Of a stretch of DNA of 64,000 nt, positions 23,419 through 34,855 are shown piece after piece. The DNA is taken from positions 348,870,254-348,934,253 of the forward strand of contig NC_080571.1 of NCBI RefSeq assembly GCF_030247185.1, written 5' to 3'. The translations under genes were made by a program, and so were the position numbers. The notes beneath the pieces were generated by a model. It searched no databases. It saw only the letters and a list, made by a program, of their open reading frames with translations, and had not been told where the DNA came from. The DNA comes from Malaya genurostris. Taxonomy: Eukaryota > Arthropoda > Insecta > Diptera > Culicidae. Each line of letters starts with the position of its first letter. Within the stretch, counting starts at the first letter, position 1.

Positions 23419-23712
23419 GCAAGGGCAGTACAAAATTTCTGTGTTTACCTACATAAAGTTGACGTTCATCATTCTGGGCTGTTTTTTTTTGGGCTGAAAC
23501 GCATTAATTCAAGTCTTTTTTTCCTCAACTGTTTGTTGAAATTAACTATTACCTAAACCATTCGGACATCGTTAACGAGTTGCTCTGAAAATTGTCTCCA
23601 AATCGCCTCTGTTATCGTGCATTACCACATCACGAATTTTATTATGTAAATTATTACCATGCAAAACAAAAACATCACTGATCGAGTAATGTTAATAGAT
23701 CGCTTCACTTAC

Positions 23713-23826
23713 GGTTGGATACGAGTTGGTTTCCACCGAATAACGCGTTGATGCGGCCGTTGACAGCTGTACAATAATCGTCAAAGCACGCGAAAAGTGC
23801 AGGAAATAAAAAGCCAACACTCTCAT
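23713..23826 (-). CDS. Candidate first coding exon with signal peptide and GTAAGT donor (unidentified)
   Basis: ATG at 23826 is preceded by an A-rich leader with A at -3, a good insect start context. The 38 codons begin MRVLAFYFLHF and continue through a hydrophobic core to LSTAASTRYS, a plausible secretory signal with a small-residue cleavage region. The frame ends in NSYPT, where the DNA reads ACC then GTAAGTG (23706-23712), a near-consensus 5' splice site in phase 0. No family could be recognised from so short a stretch. A downstream acceptor is not certain: a CAG near 23444 is one option. The start, signal and donor together are suggestive, not proof. Confidence 0.35.
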
Positions 23827-24555
23827 TTTTTTTTTGTTCGTCGCTCTTTTCAGCCATACGCGGATATGCGGTCCCGGTGTACCAACCAACGGTCCGGTCT
23901 GGTACCGATCCGGAAAAAAATTTCGCAGTGCAGTGCAACGAAATAAATTTCCGAAAATAAAATCTCCGTAAAAGCGTTGGACATCAGTTTATCAAACGAT
24001 CCTTAAACGCTTCATCATCGCACCTCAACCTGCCGCCGGTTCGAAACCGTTTCCCGGACTTGGGATCTGGGATCCTATACCGAAAACAATAAAAGACCAC
24101 ATTCCCGTGTCTTGTGTTCGGAAGGGCAGAGCGGAGTGTTTTTTCCTTGCATCGGTCTCTCAACTGGCTCGTAGCACATTTCACGTTTTTTTTTATCTGG
24201 TCCTTAATTTATTGCAGAGGAATTTTTACTTTCGAATATATCAAACTGCTTTATGACAGTTTTTGAGGGGGTGTCAACATCTGTACACTCTCGTTGAAGG
24301 CTTTACACACATGGAATTCATCGATAAGAGTGTTTCTTTTCGTTTTTTGTTTTGGCATTCGATCCAGCTATCTCGAACAGCTACAATTTAGGACTTTTAA
24401 GAGTAGAAAATGATTGCCGAATATTTTTTTTGTGAATGGCACATTTCCAGTATTGGTAGAGCGGTGCATCTCGAATCTATTGTCCAAGTAAAATGCATGA
24501 CATTATCGAGAAACTTATTCTAAAATCAACTTTACTGTTGTATTTTCTCTTGAAA
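23827..24555. other. Single-copy DNA upstream of the candidate exon
   Basis: If the exon at 23713-23826 is real, this holds its 5' UTR and promoter region. A TTGCACTGCACTG word lies about 100 bases upstream of the ATG on the minus strand. No repeat signature is seen. Confidence 0.3.
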
Positions 24556-24785
24556 ATGGTCATCGAAAAGAGCCGAAACGTCGGTCATTCTATAAAACAA
24601 ATACTTTTTAGAATATTCGACCGGCAAAACTCACACTTTTTTTCGGCTCGATTTTCTCGGAGATGACTCAACGAATTTTGATTAACCAAGGCTTCTATGA
24701 GGCAACTGATCAAGTTTGGAAAGGTTACGAGACGAACATTTCCGGTTCAGGAGCTGTAATCTTATAGGTAACGTAACCGACCTCA
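24556..24785 (+). repeat. GAAACGTCGG-type element tail followed by family A modules
   Basis: 24560-24605 reads CTTGAAAATGG and then GAGCCGAAACGTCGGTC, like the tail at 18905-18941. 24640-24785 has family A words CGATTTTCTCGGAGATG and a TTCCGGTTC module ending in GTAACGTAACCGACC. Confidence 0.5.
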
Positions 24786-25427
24786 ATCGCAGCGTTTTCA
24801 ATGCACCGAAATTTCTCAGGAGATTCTAGATGTAACCACCGACCCAGATAATCTTTATCCCAAGAAGTTTGCCAGCTGACCGAACGTCGTTGGAAGCAAT
24901 CGGTCGCTCATAAATTTCACCCACAAGGGCACCACATTTGGCTGAATTGTTGGCTTTTTACATTGCCTGAAATTGAACAATGAGCTGGAACCCAGACCAT
25001 TGCGATTTGATAACGTCGTTCAGGTACAGTCTTATTTTACTCAATCAAAAAATAACGATTCATTCTTTCCAACATTGTTTGAGCGAAAGGAATTTTCAAA
25101 ATTTCTGAAATCGAAAAACAAATTTTGATGCCAAAAGTCTTTTTTTGTATTCAATAGTAACATATTTAAAAGCACACGTCTTAAGCTCTAAGATGCCAAG
25201 GGTATTTTCTAATTTTAATTAACGACTAACTTAAAACTAGGGTATTATCATTAGGGTAGTAGCGAATTCCGATCGCAATGGTCGATTCTGGCAGATTCAG
25301 TCTGCAGTTGGCGATCGGCAATGGTCGGAGGATTAATTATGACAATAGCGTCTTCCAGATGACGTTTATACGTTTCAATGGGTCCGAGGGAAACACTCCC
25401 AGGTCGCAGAGAACCGGCGGGTGGCCC
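24786..25427. other. Unassigned DNA
   Basis: A minus-strand frame at 25251-25433 (60 codons, with GPIETYKRHLEDAIVIINPP) has a protein-like composition, but I recognise no family and see no splice support. The rest shows nothing. Confidence 0.3.
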
Positions 25428-25580
25428 TACCAAAAGTCTTAGAATTTAGAGATTTAGTGTCATCTCGAAAAAAAAAATTTCAGAAAAAAACTATCTGGGA
25501 CTTCTTTCAAAAAAATTTTTTTTTGAGATTACACTAAATCTCGACGTTGCATGCAATTTTAAGACTTTTGGGGCATCAAA
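25428..25580. repeat. Foldback unit with AAAAGTCTTA arms
   Basis: CCAAAAGTCTTAGAATTTAG and GATTTAGTGTCATCTCG on the left are inverted at GAGATTACACTAAATCTCG and TTTTAAGACTTTTGG on the right. Confidence 0.7.
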
Positions 25581-25663
25581 AAAAAATTCGATTTAGCTCA
25601 AATTTTGCATGGGACTTTTTTCGATGTGCTTAAACTTTTGAGCACTAGTGCTTTACGAAATTA

Positions 25664-26113
25664 GAGGTGATCCCGAAATATTGGCACCCTTATATGTTAT
25701 ATAAGAGCGGTAAAAATCAACGTGTTTTGTCGGTTACGTCACTAATACCATCATATCTCCGGAAACAGAAGTCGCAGTCATTTGATCTTCGAACTTGATC
25801 AATAACTCAATAGTAGATTTCAAACGAGTTTAACCTGTGACTTTCGGTTCCGGAGATATGATTGTATAAGTGGCGTAACCGACAAAAGGCGTTGTATTTT
25901 TACGCGCTTAATTTTGTCAGAGATGGCTAAACCGATTTTAACAAACTTATGCTCGTTTAAAATGTACTGTCGGGCTATTGATCAAGTTCGAAGATCAAAT
26001 GGCTGTGACTTTCGGTTCCGGACATATAATAGTATAAGTGACGTAACCGACAAAACAAGTTGTTTTTTACCGCTCTAATGTATATAAGGGTGCCAATATT
26101 CTGGGATCACCTC
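25664..26113. mobile_element. 450-bp element with GAGGTGATCC terminal inverted repeats
   Basis: Terminal inverted repeats of about 80 bp start GAGGTGATCCCGAAATAT and end CAATATTCTGGGATCACCTC. They include GCACCCTTATAT and TCGGTTACGTCACT with their complements. The interior holds inverted family A-like modules (TTTCGGTTCCGGAGATATG). Target duplication is not obvious. Confidence 0.75.
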
Positions 26114-26264
26114 AATGCACTCTCTCTCAGTGCGCCTGTGGGACGACGCGAGATTGTCGAGAACGAATTTCAAACGACGGCTAGTCCACGTCATACCAAT
26201 ACATGCGCGAGTCTGGCGCTTCCGTTCCGTCCGTCTCCGGTCCCTTTGTAATAGCAATAGGAAG

Positions 26265-26400
26265 TGTTTCGATTTCTTCGCGTTTCGCCTTGGGCTCATC
26301 AGTACTTAAAGCAGTACAAATTCAACTGCCATGTCACGTCTAGTAGTTAAACCGTTAGCTTTGCACTTATGATCCGAAGGCGAAACACGAAGAAATTGAA
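26265..26400. repeat. Foldback unit with TTCTTCG-GTTTCGCCTT arms
   Basis: TCGATTTCTTCGCGTTTCGC (about 26268-26287) is inverted at GGCGAAACACGAAGAAATTG (about 26380-26399). Confidence 0.65.
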
Positions 26401-26534
26401 ACAAAACATGTGCTTTTGCACGAATCAACAAAACCCCTAAATGTTCAATAGGAATTGTCGTTTAGTGTAGTATCCATGTATCGACATAAAGGTTATCACA
26501 TGAAATTTATTTTAGAAAATGAATGAAATGTGAA

Positions 26535-26769
26535 ATCATCCTGGATCGAACACAAAGTGGTTTGCGGAAATTCTTTGAGTTGGACCAAAAGTCACGAAAG
26601 GCGAAGTGCAATCTATGTGGCAAGAAATATACGTATACTGGTGATGTATTAATTCATACTTACAGGTATCAATATATTATTGCCTTTTGATACCTTGTAT
26701 CGACACCCGAAATTTCGGTATCCCGATACCCTAGAAATCGATACTTTGCCTTCCGAGTACCATCTCTAG
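26535..26769 (+). mobile_element. hAT transposon remnant: BED-type zinc finger plus one terminus
   Basis: The frame around 26568-26650 reads RKFFELDQKSRKAKCNLCGK and then KYTYTGDVLIHTY, the CxxC and following part of a BED zinc finger as found at the N-terminus of hAT transposases. About 110 bases later the sequence ends in a terminus that reads CTAGAGATGGTACTC on the minus strand, similar to hAT ends (T/CAGAGATGG). Repeated GTATCGAT words are subterminal. Everything between finger and terminus is deleted. Confidence 0.6.
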
Positions 26770-26796
26770 CATTAACATATAGTATCCCTATGTGTT

Positions 26797-27400
26797 CACG
26801 AACCAATCACAGCTTGCCATAATGATGTTCGTAAAGGATGGGAACTATCGCACAAAATGGAATCTATAAATTTGTGGGATTTGGCATCTAGTCACTGTCG
26901 AAAAAAACATGAATTAGTGAGAAAGATACTAACTGTGAAACTGTGACTAATCGAAAGAAATTCCTGACATGGTCATAAGTTCGATGCATACATTGTTTTT
27001 AATAAGATCGACCGCAAATAACTGTATTCTGTTTCACCCCAAATCATCTTCTTTCCATTTTTTTGACAATAACAAAAGTAGATACACTCAAAATGCAATA
27101 TCTCACAAACTAATAATCAGACAGCTGTCAAATTTATACACGTATCTTTTGAAGGTTGGTACTAACTGAAAATGGTATGGATTTAATTCTAGTGTCGCCC
27201 TCTCATAGAAACGATACGAACTTTTCAGCCGAACTGTTATATTGAAAATTCAAAAACTGGTTTGAAATGAGCCAATCACTGCTTGCCATAATGATGTCAT
27301 CCTTTACCGTTCTGCACAGAACAAACTATTGCACAAAATGGAATCTATAAATATATGCGTTGACACATATTCTGCTCATTCAACTCTTGGCTGTGATCGG
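26797..27400 (+). promoter_or_regulatory. Duplicated promoter-like segment (CCAAT + TATA), two copies
   Basis: Copy 1 has CCAATCACAGCTTGCCATAA (from 26803) and GCACAAAATGGAATCTATAA (to about 26870). Copy 2 has the same blocks from 27272 and up to TCTATAAATATATGCG (27344-27359). The CCAAT word and the TATA word are separated by about 60-70 bp in both. Downstream of copy 1, GGATTTGGCATCTAG reappears at about 28714. The spacing is that of an RNA polymerase II core promoter, but no gene follows. It could be a duplicated promoter of a lost gene or part of a repeat. Confidence 0.4.
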
Positions 27401-27529
27401 AACCGGTACTTTGACCAGCGAGTGGATGACTAAACGGAAAGTAACATTCATTGGTTCGCGGAATAGTCACTTTCGCACTGTGTGCGATGTGTTGATAAAT
27501 AAATAGTAGTTTTGAACTGAACATTGGAC

Positions 27530-28269
27530 CCTCAATTTACGCGCAGTATCGGGTGTGCGTAAATTATATTTCGCGTAAATAAACAAAAAATCACGCGTTA
27601 TTTCAATTTTTTCGAGAAGAAAAAGGTTTTTTTTTCAATTCCATTCGATTTTAGTTTAAATAACATAAAAAATTTAACTACGTACATACGCAAAAGCATC
27701 TAGGACCATCTGACAGACACTCCAAGATCCAAGAATTACTTGGATTATTGTATTTAGAGACTACACTGTGCCACAGCAAGAACTAGAACGGCTGCTCATA
27801 GTACATATTGCTTATTTGTCTCTTCTGATCTGTTGAGGAAATATTTTCAGTCATCCAAAGACTTCAGTGAATTACGAGTATGGAGCGTGAAGTTCGGCAA
27901 TGTACACTATTATACTGGTAGATCTTAGGGCCTGAACTCCAGGTAGTTTTTGGATGGCCCAGAGCATCTACAATAAACCTCTTAATTGTAAGTGAAATCA
28001 CGTAAAGTCACCGGCCACGCGTTCATGTACTGATTTATTTTTTCCCGAGAATTCTTGGATGCCCCCGATCTTAACTGGATTCTATGAAACCGTAAAATTC
28101 CATAATGTACATTTAATTAAATTCAATTCACTGAATTCAGTTCACATTTCCATCATCACGGAAAAATTTTTTTCTACACGATTATTGCGCAAATTAAAAA
28201 GAAAATGGCTTAAAAATAATAAAACGCGTATAAAAAAAGTCGCGTGAACTAAATTTGTGTAAATTGAGG
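27530..28269. mobile_element. 740-bp element with CCTCAATTTAC termini
   Basis: The ends CCTCAATTTACGCGCAG and (inverted) CCTCAATTTACACAAATTTA bound the unit. Both sub-ends are rich in GCGTAAA or ACGCG words. No transposase is present and no clear target duplication was seen. Confidence 0.6.
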
Positions 28270-30645
28270 TTTTAGTGTAATTGGTGACTTTTTACAAGAT
28301 GAGTTTTCCTGGAATGAGTTTAACGCATATGTATCAAGAAAGTGATACCATTATTATATTAAATCATTTCATTCATTTTGGTTTACATCTTGGGCTTTTT
28401 CGTATCTAAAATATATCTTTTAATAACTTTCAAACCATATATTTTTTCAAAAATCTTGCCATATCAATCGGTTCTTCTTTTTTAAAAAATGTAGCCGTCA
28501 ATTTTCCCTCCAGTAAACAATCAATGCGCTTAAACTAAATAAGTTTTCAAATTTTTCAATTTGGTACATCTTTACGTTTGTATTCGTTTGATGAATTGTT
28601 CAATTTTTAATGAAATTTATCCTAATTTTTTTTGTTCTGACGATTTAATCGTATGAATTTTTCAACTGGACTCTGTAATTTCTAGGTCCTAATAATTTCG
28701 TTCGACGTTTGTTGGATTTGGCATCTAGCCACTGCGCAAAAAGATCATGATTGTCAGTATCCAACTTTGGAATGAATCTTATATTTCGATTTTTTGATTC
28801 TGTATGCGGGAAGTCCTGATCAGGCCTAGTGGAAATAAATTCCAAGGAAAGATCAAAAGATTGAGTCCAAGGAACCAAACAGCATGTAACAACATGTAAA
28901 TTTCGTTGCTATCATTTGGTGGTTCGATGATTTGTCTATGACAAGTGGTTGGCTAGTAATTGTTTTTACTGTTGGCTCATGACATTAGATTATATATTAC
29001 TCTTCTGCGCAGCACCACCGTCGTGCAAAAAAAATGATCGCTAAAGGTTAACGAATCAATCGAGAGAAGAAAAACTAAATGCAAGACAAATCAAAGAAAG
29101 AGAAAGTTTTTTTTTCGCGCTCTACCACAGAATTAACCGGCATCAATCTTCATTAATCTATCTGAGGTACGGTATCTCACCTACGTTTTTTTTGCCTTTA
29201 CCTCACGATGGCGAATAATTTTGGTCAGCAGCATCGGCGCTCGGTTGCAGATAATCGCGCACAAGGAAAAAGGGAAAATTATAAATAAATTATCAGAACT
29301 TCTGGTATTACGGAAACATGAAAAAGGGCGGACCAACGCGTTTGTTTGTTACTGCGGTGCCGCCGAGACGAAAGCACTCGTGAAAAGGGGGAAAAAAAGG
29401 AAAGAACCAGACCGTCTCGTTGCCACGACGGAAGCTGACGAAGTTACCACGATTTCGATACTGCGGATTGTGTTAGGATCGTACCGCGAAAACAAACAAA
29501 AAATGCTACTCACATGTGAGCTAGACGGAGATAGCGACAAACACGCCATTGAAAATGTGTTTCCAAAATACACATTCGTTAAAACAAGAGCGGTTTGCCT
29601 GATACTGGCTGGGGACGATCAGGGCCACTGCAATGCAAGTTGTCGAACCGAACATCCTTTCTGGATGTTCCCTCGCCGGTAAAAATGTGCAAAACCAAAG
29701 GACGACAGCAACGACAACGGCGGCGACGACGACGACGACGACGACGGTGACGACGAGTTGGTTGAGCAGCATTCCGGGAGCCGGTAGTGACTAGCGCTGA
29801 TACTCGTGCAGTTCGGGGGAGGGGAATCAGAAAAACGGGTGTTGTTGCGGGGTTGTTGCGCACAGAACACCGCCACTACAGCATTACTTTCCCTTGCTTT
29901 GAACTCCGTGGCATGACACATACAGCATAATGGTAGCAACGTGCGAGAAATTAATAAGAAGATGCTTTAAAACGTGTACCCGGTGGAGTTTGGAAGGAGG
30001 ACTCATAACTGCACGCGCGTTGTAGGGCAAGTTAGTTCGGGTAGATTTTTTTTTTGCGCGGCACAGAGATCTTTTCGATATTCGAAGTGTTATGTTTTGT
30101 GTGGAGCAAATTGAATTTCATTATATTTTGAAGATCATAACGTAGCTCAAAAGAAATTGCATATATCTAAATATGCAAGGAAAACTACTACGATAAAAAT
30201 AAGGCTAAGTTTCGAGCTAAGTTTGCCCAAAACTATTGACAAAATAAGCATAGTAATAAACAGAAACCTTCTCCATCGATAACATTTTTAGCATGATTGA
30301 GATACAAGAGCATGTCGAAATTATTAGACGAAACGAACTACCTGATGCCCCAAGAACTAAACAGATGAACGCGAGTGCACTTCGGAAGCATGTTCGGCTA
30401 TACTGATGTAGATTCGGTTGGTCCGATCACAGAACGAGTGTCCAAAAGCGGTCTAGAGAGGCACAATGCATTGGAAAAGGCCATCACTTTGGTTTTGTAC
30501 GATTGTCATTCGATACTTTCGAAGGACTCCCTCGAGAAATAAAAAAACACTAATAACAAGCATTATCGTGCATTATTGGTGCGATGATATAAAAGAAAAA
30601 AAATTAAAGGAATTTTTCACTTTTTTATCTCGTCGCTTATGAAAG
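28270..30645. other. Mostly single-copy DNA without a recognisable gene
   Basis: 28270-28640 is AT-rich with no feature. 28980-30060 is GC-richer. A long frame at 29221-29682 (153 codons, no ATG near its start) lies here, but it has no recognised motif, and frames on the opposite strand are equally open, so I do not call it. A donor-like minus-strand GTGAGAT site lies at 29175-29180. Confidence 0.4.
29720..29757. repeat. (GAC)n microsatellite
   Basis: About 12 GAC units with two interruptions. They produce poly-Ser or poly-Arg frames on the minus strand that are not evidence of a gene. Confidence 0.9.
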
Positions 30646-31150
30646 CAGACTCTTGAAATTGATATTCTCATTACTCATTCCGAAACCGGAAGTCGAATCT
30701 GGACAAAATGGCACTACATGATATGAAAATGGTAAAAATTGATCTCTTTCTTTTGCACACTTCAATCTTTTTGTTTCAATCCTTCATAGTCTCATCCAAA
30801 ATATATAAAATAAAATATATACTTAAATTGCTTATTATTTACTGCGTGAACTTGGAAATTCTTATTAATTGTTAGGTAGTATGAACTCTGCGCTCACGCT
30901 TCCAAGAAACAAATGGTACTTAAGGTCCACCGAGAATTAGATACATAAGCAATCATCAATTAAAATGATCATTTTTATCTTAGGGCTCTTCCCGAAACGA
31001 AATCCTGGGTACGGCCCTGATTTCAGAAAAAATCAGATTGAAAATTTCACACTCTACCAAACGATTCGGTTTTGTTCGAAACACATAATCCTGGGTCTCA
31101 ATAGAAGCGATTCATCGAATCAAGATCCCGGGCGAGGTATAAAATCTGAT
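30646..31150. other. Non-coding DNA with a family A snippet
   Basis: 30680-30715 carries CGAAACCGGAAGTCGAATCT, a single family A module. Nothing else is recognisable. Confidence 0.45.
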
Positions 31151-31160
31151 TTAACACTTA

Positions 31161-31287
31161 GGTTGCTGTCAGAGTGAACGCGGACACAAAGCGTTTAGCG
31201 GCACGTTACATTTAATCAAAGCAAACAGCGCATCGTATCAAAACTCTTCGCCTCGCTGCGCAAAACGCGTACACTCTGACATCAACC
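31161..31287. mobile_element. 127-bp Tourist-like MITE with TTA target duplication
   Basis: Terminal inverted repeats GGTTGCTGTCAGAGTG and CACTCTGACATCAACC. TTA lies immediately outside on both sides (31158-31160 and 31288-31290). A 3-bp TTA duplication and a short non-coding unit fit the PIF/Harbinger superfamily. Confidence 0.8.
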
Positions 31288-31530
31288 TTAGCTAGATTAT
31301 ATCCGATGCCGGATTGTGCTATGTGTCGTCAGACTGTCCAAGAGAACCATCTTGACCGTCTTCCTTTTGAGTACGGCACCGCTCAACATAACACAAAATT
31401 GTATTTTGAAAATCACACTAGTTCAAATGAAAAATTTCAAATGTGACAAGAGAGAAAAAATATTGCGAACGATGAACCGGCCTACTATGATCCCGATATA
31501 GCTTCATGCACTGACAAACTGCATCGAAGA

Positions 31531-31890
31531 ATTAAGGGCTGAGGACAGTACCGTAAAGTGGTAGGTTTTTGCTATTTTCCCGTTTCAAATTAAATATTCT
31601 TGGAAAAGGTGCAGAATATAGAAAACCCCACCTGACAATGTCTTCGAAATTTAGTTGAGAATATTCTGTGAAATTTTCAGAATGATTCATCGAGTTTAGC
31701 GGTCGTGTAGTATTTTTTTCTGACTGAAGAACTGCTGAAAATTGGAACGATCGGAAATGCATACCTCTACTTGTTCATCGAATATATCGGCTTTTAAGAC
31801 TTGTACCATAAATCTACCGTGACAAAGTCTAGATAATTTAGTTTAGATACGATTAGTACATAAAAACATATAAGGTTGTTAAACTGAACT
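31531..31890. mobile_element. TTAA-flanked MITE, second copy (right end lost)
   Basis: Starts TTAAGGGCTGAGGACAG as in 19825-19841 and shares CAGAATGATTCAT-GAGTTTAGCG, GTTCATCGAATAT and TAGATACGATTAGTACATAA stretches with that copy. The matching inverted right end is not found. Confidence 0.7.
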
Positions 31891-31959
31891 GAACTGTGGC
31901 GCTTTCATTCATTTCTAGGCCGTCGACGACTGTCAGTAATCCTATTCTGCTTCTGAATA

Positions 31960-32420
31960 CTAGATCGGGATTCGGGAACTGAATTTTGGATTGAAATCTG
32001 ACACTGAATTCTAAACTTAATTACAAAATTTAAAATTTTGTTTAGAGTATTCAATTTTCGAACTAAGTTCCACAAAACAGGTTCAGAATTTGAAGCTTCA
32101 GGAATCATAATTGGTTCAAGTGGCATGTGGAACTAGATTTTTTAGACTGGCATCTTGATTAAATTTCGGAACAGAATTTAGTTTCTTAATTTATGTTCAG
32201 AATGCGAATTTTGATTCAGAAATTCAATTTCAGAATTGTGGAACGAAATTCATAATATGACTTTTACACTTGGATTCTGGTCTGAACTCCAAACCTGACC
32301 ACCGAACCAGAATTTAATTTCTGAGATCTGTTTTAAAATTTTCATTCTGATTTCAGATTCAAAATTCAGAACCTGCATGCAGGAAAAAAAATTCGATACT
32401 TGAACACTGAAACTAGATTG
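31960..32420. repeat. Degenerate TTCTGAATT/CAGAATT-rich tandem array
   Basis: Short GAATTC-, TTCAGAAT- and TCTGA-containing words recur every 10-30 bases with no fixed period. The larger array of the same type is at 61490-62870. Confidence 0.55.
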
Positions 32421-32424
32421 ACGG

Positions 32425-32520
32425 GTACAGCGCATTAACTACCTTTCACGCAGCCCACCTGCGTTCGATCCCCATCCCCGCACATAGGGAACAGGGAATT
32501 TTGCTGACCCGAGGAGGCGA
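32425..32520 (+). repeat. tRNA-derived SINE fragment
   Basis: Contains an A-box-like GGTACAGCGCATTAAC and a B-box GCGTTCGATCCCC spaced as in a tRNA, then a downstream CCCGCACATAGGGA and ACCCGAGGAGGCGAAAC tail. It fits a tRNA-related SINE, not a functional tRNA, because the cloverleaf stems do not pair well. Confidence 0.5.
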
Positions 32521-33690
32521 AACAAAAAAACTGAACTATTAATCCAGGTTCAAGTTCTCGAATTAAATTCGGATAATGAGAAATAATTTCGTGTTTGTAT
32601 TCATGCCCTCCAGTTATGTCTGTTTTATTAGCTGCCCGTCTTTTTTTATTATTCAATTTGCGAGTTATCACATTGCTTCATAAAAGTGTGCGTTTCTCCC
32701 ATTCATTATATTCTAAGATACAATATCGAATATCGATAAGAGCAATTCCTCCATCGCAGCTTGACATACGAAAGTTGCACGTTGAGGAAGTTATTGCCAT
32801 TTTTGAATATTTTTACGTTCAAGTTGTTTTTCAAAAATAGAACTTATACCTTTTCGGTAACAGCACTAAATAAATATTTTCAGCATAAAATATGCTTGTA
32901 AACTTTATTTCGCCCCTATATAATCATATTAAGCCAACTATGATGTTACGTAGCTGCAGTGTTTTTATGTATTGAATAATCAAATATATGGCTTAAACGC
33001 AATTTTAAGGTTACAACACGAAATTCATGGTGTATTAATGTTGCTTTCATACCAATGATTATTTGGGTTGCTTTCTAGTTTTCACTATTTTTTTAAGAAA
33101 AAAGAAAATGTTTGACTAGTGAAACTTAGCAGTTCAACATGGTCAATTTTGAATACACTGACAGTTCAAGGGTCAAAAGTTGAACATAAAATATGAAACG
33201 CGTCTGTTTGTTTTTTATAGAACAAAAAAGTAAGCATGGATAGAAAATGCTGATGTTTTAAAACTTGAAGCAATAAAAAAAGACGAGAGGGTAATGTTAG
33301 AGACATAACTGGATGAAGTGAATACGAACAAATCTGACATGCTTTTCCCACACATCCGAACCCAAATTAGTTGATTGTTGTTGTTGAATGTTCAAATTTA
33401 TTCATAAATTGAAAAATACGCAACAAATCGTTTTTAGCTATCCAAGATTTCTAAATTTAAGTTGGGAATTGATATGACATTGGTTTTAATAACTGTCAAA
33501 CCCATCACGAAAATACAAATTTTATAGCGATTTGAAGGAATTTCTACAAATCGAACCAATGAATTCTATAAAACAAATTATTGATATCCACACCACAAGC
33601 GTAAACAAAAAGTATCAATAATCCCTTCAAAAAGGTACTTTTGGTGAACATATTACAAGACAGTTGTAATTCCATATAATAATGGTCTTG
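32521..33690. other. Unassigned AT-rich DNA
   Basis: No coding, RNA or repeat signature recognised. Confidence 0.4.
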
Positions 33691-33698
33691 TTTGAATA

Positions 33699-34853
33699 AG
33701 GAGTGTATCGAAAATAAGCTACACAAACATTTGTGTTGTACGCATGTATTTGTGATGGTTTTTCATGCTCAGATCACAGCATGCTGTGCGTTTGGCTGTC
33801 AGCTTTCGTTTGTTTGCTTGTTTGTGCGGTTGAAATTCTGCGTTTTCAAAATGTCGCATATTGAAAAGGAAGTAAAAATTAAGGTTCTAGACACATGACT
33901 AAGTGTATAACTAAAAAGGGTATTACTATGCGAAAATTGGCGAAGAGGTTTGGAATTCATCATGCCAGTGTTAAAACCATCATTAATAATTTTGGGGAAC
34001 ACTATTCTTTGTATGAGCTACCAGGAAGAGGCAGAAAACTCGGTTCTTCCAACCCGAAACTTGACCAGAAAGTGGTATCTCTAATCATGAAGAACCGATC
34101 AATGGCATTATGTGATTTGGCCTAAAAAGCAGAAACGATTGTCGGAATGATCCAGCGTATCAAGAGGCGAAATCACCTGAAGACCTACCAGAAGCAGAAA
34201 ATCTCGAAACAAAGTGTAGAACAGAAGAAGCGAGCAGCAACAAGGGCCCGGAAATTGTATTCGCGTCTTTTGCAGTGTCCGTATGCATGCGTTTTGATGG
34301 ACGAAGAGACTTATGTAAAGGAGGACTCAAAAACCCTTCCAGGTCCACAATACTTTACTGTAGTCGTTGGGGAGGAAGTGAGCGATGCGGACAGGTCGAT
34401 TCAAGTGGAGAAATTCGGTCGAAAGGGACTGGTATGGCAAGCGATATGTTCCTGTGGTTTGAAGTCAACCATTTTTTACACTACTGGAACTATAAATGCA
34501 CAAATTTATCTATTGCTCTGAGAGCAACCATCGACCCATCGAACGTTACATGGCAGTCGTGAAGAGGGTCTTCAAGAAGACTGGTAAGGCAGCTGGGAGC
34601 ATGCTGAAGTTCAAAAAAATTTGGGCTCAAGCGTCCAAAAAATGCGATGCAACACTTGTCCGGAACTAGATGAAGAGCGTTCGATCAAAATTTCGAGAAT
34701 TCGTGAAGGAATAACTTAAATTTCATCCGGTTTTCATTATGCTCAAGTTTAACCTCGTACAATAAAGGATCAGTTTTTAGTTTGAATAAAATATCGTTTT
34801 TTATCATAATTTGAACGAAAAATTTGTGGATAGCTTATTTTTGATACTTTTCT
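33699..34853 (+). mobile_element. ITmD37E transposon, second copy of the 20531 subfamily
   Basis: The left end GGAGTGTATCGAAAATAAGC matches the ends of 20531-21718. The right end (about 34828-34853) is the degenerate inverse. TA lies outside each end (33697-33698 and 34854-34855). 1155 bp, forward orientation. Confidence 0.85.
33851..34714 (+). pseudogene. ITmD37E transposase lacking the second catalytic Asp
   Basis: Begins MSHIEKEVKIKVLDT at 33851, then a stop and a frame change, then KKGITMRKLAKRFGIHHAS (helix-turn-helix) and ELPGRGRKLGSS. A TAA at 34123-34125 replaces Lys in the DLAKKAG motif. The first Asp region survives as VLMDEETYVKED. After GTINAQIY a deletion joins directly to HRPIERYMAVVKR, keeping the catalytic Glu (codon 34541-34543) but removing the whole block with the second Asp. 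It ends at 34714. Its lesion is complementary to the copy at 20655-21618, which keeps the second Asp and lost the Glu. Confidence 0.9.
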
Positions 34854-34855
34854 TA

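Noticed and set aside
23347..23452. Short frame with two cysteines (FCTALAC) after a possible acceptor, briefly considered as a cyclic neuropeptide exon
   Set aside because: Cysteine spacing does not fit the known cyclic cardioactive peptide, and flanking dibasic sites are not convincing.
29221..29682. A 153-codon open frame, the longest outside transposons
   Set aside because: No ATG near its start, no recognised domain, and several equally open frames on the opposite strand. Probably a chance frame in GC-richer DNA.
29521..29939. Serine- and arginine-rich frames on the minus strand
   Set aside because: Produced by the (GAC)n microsatellite.
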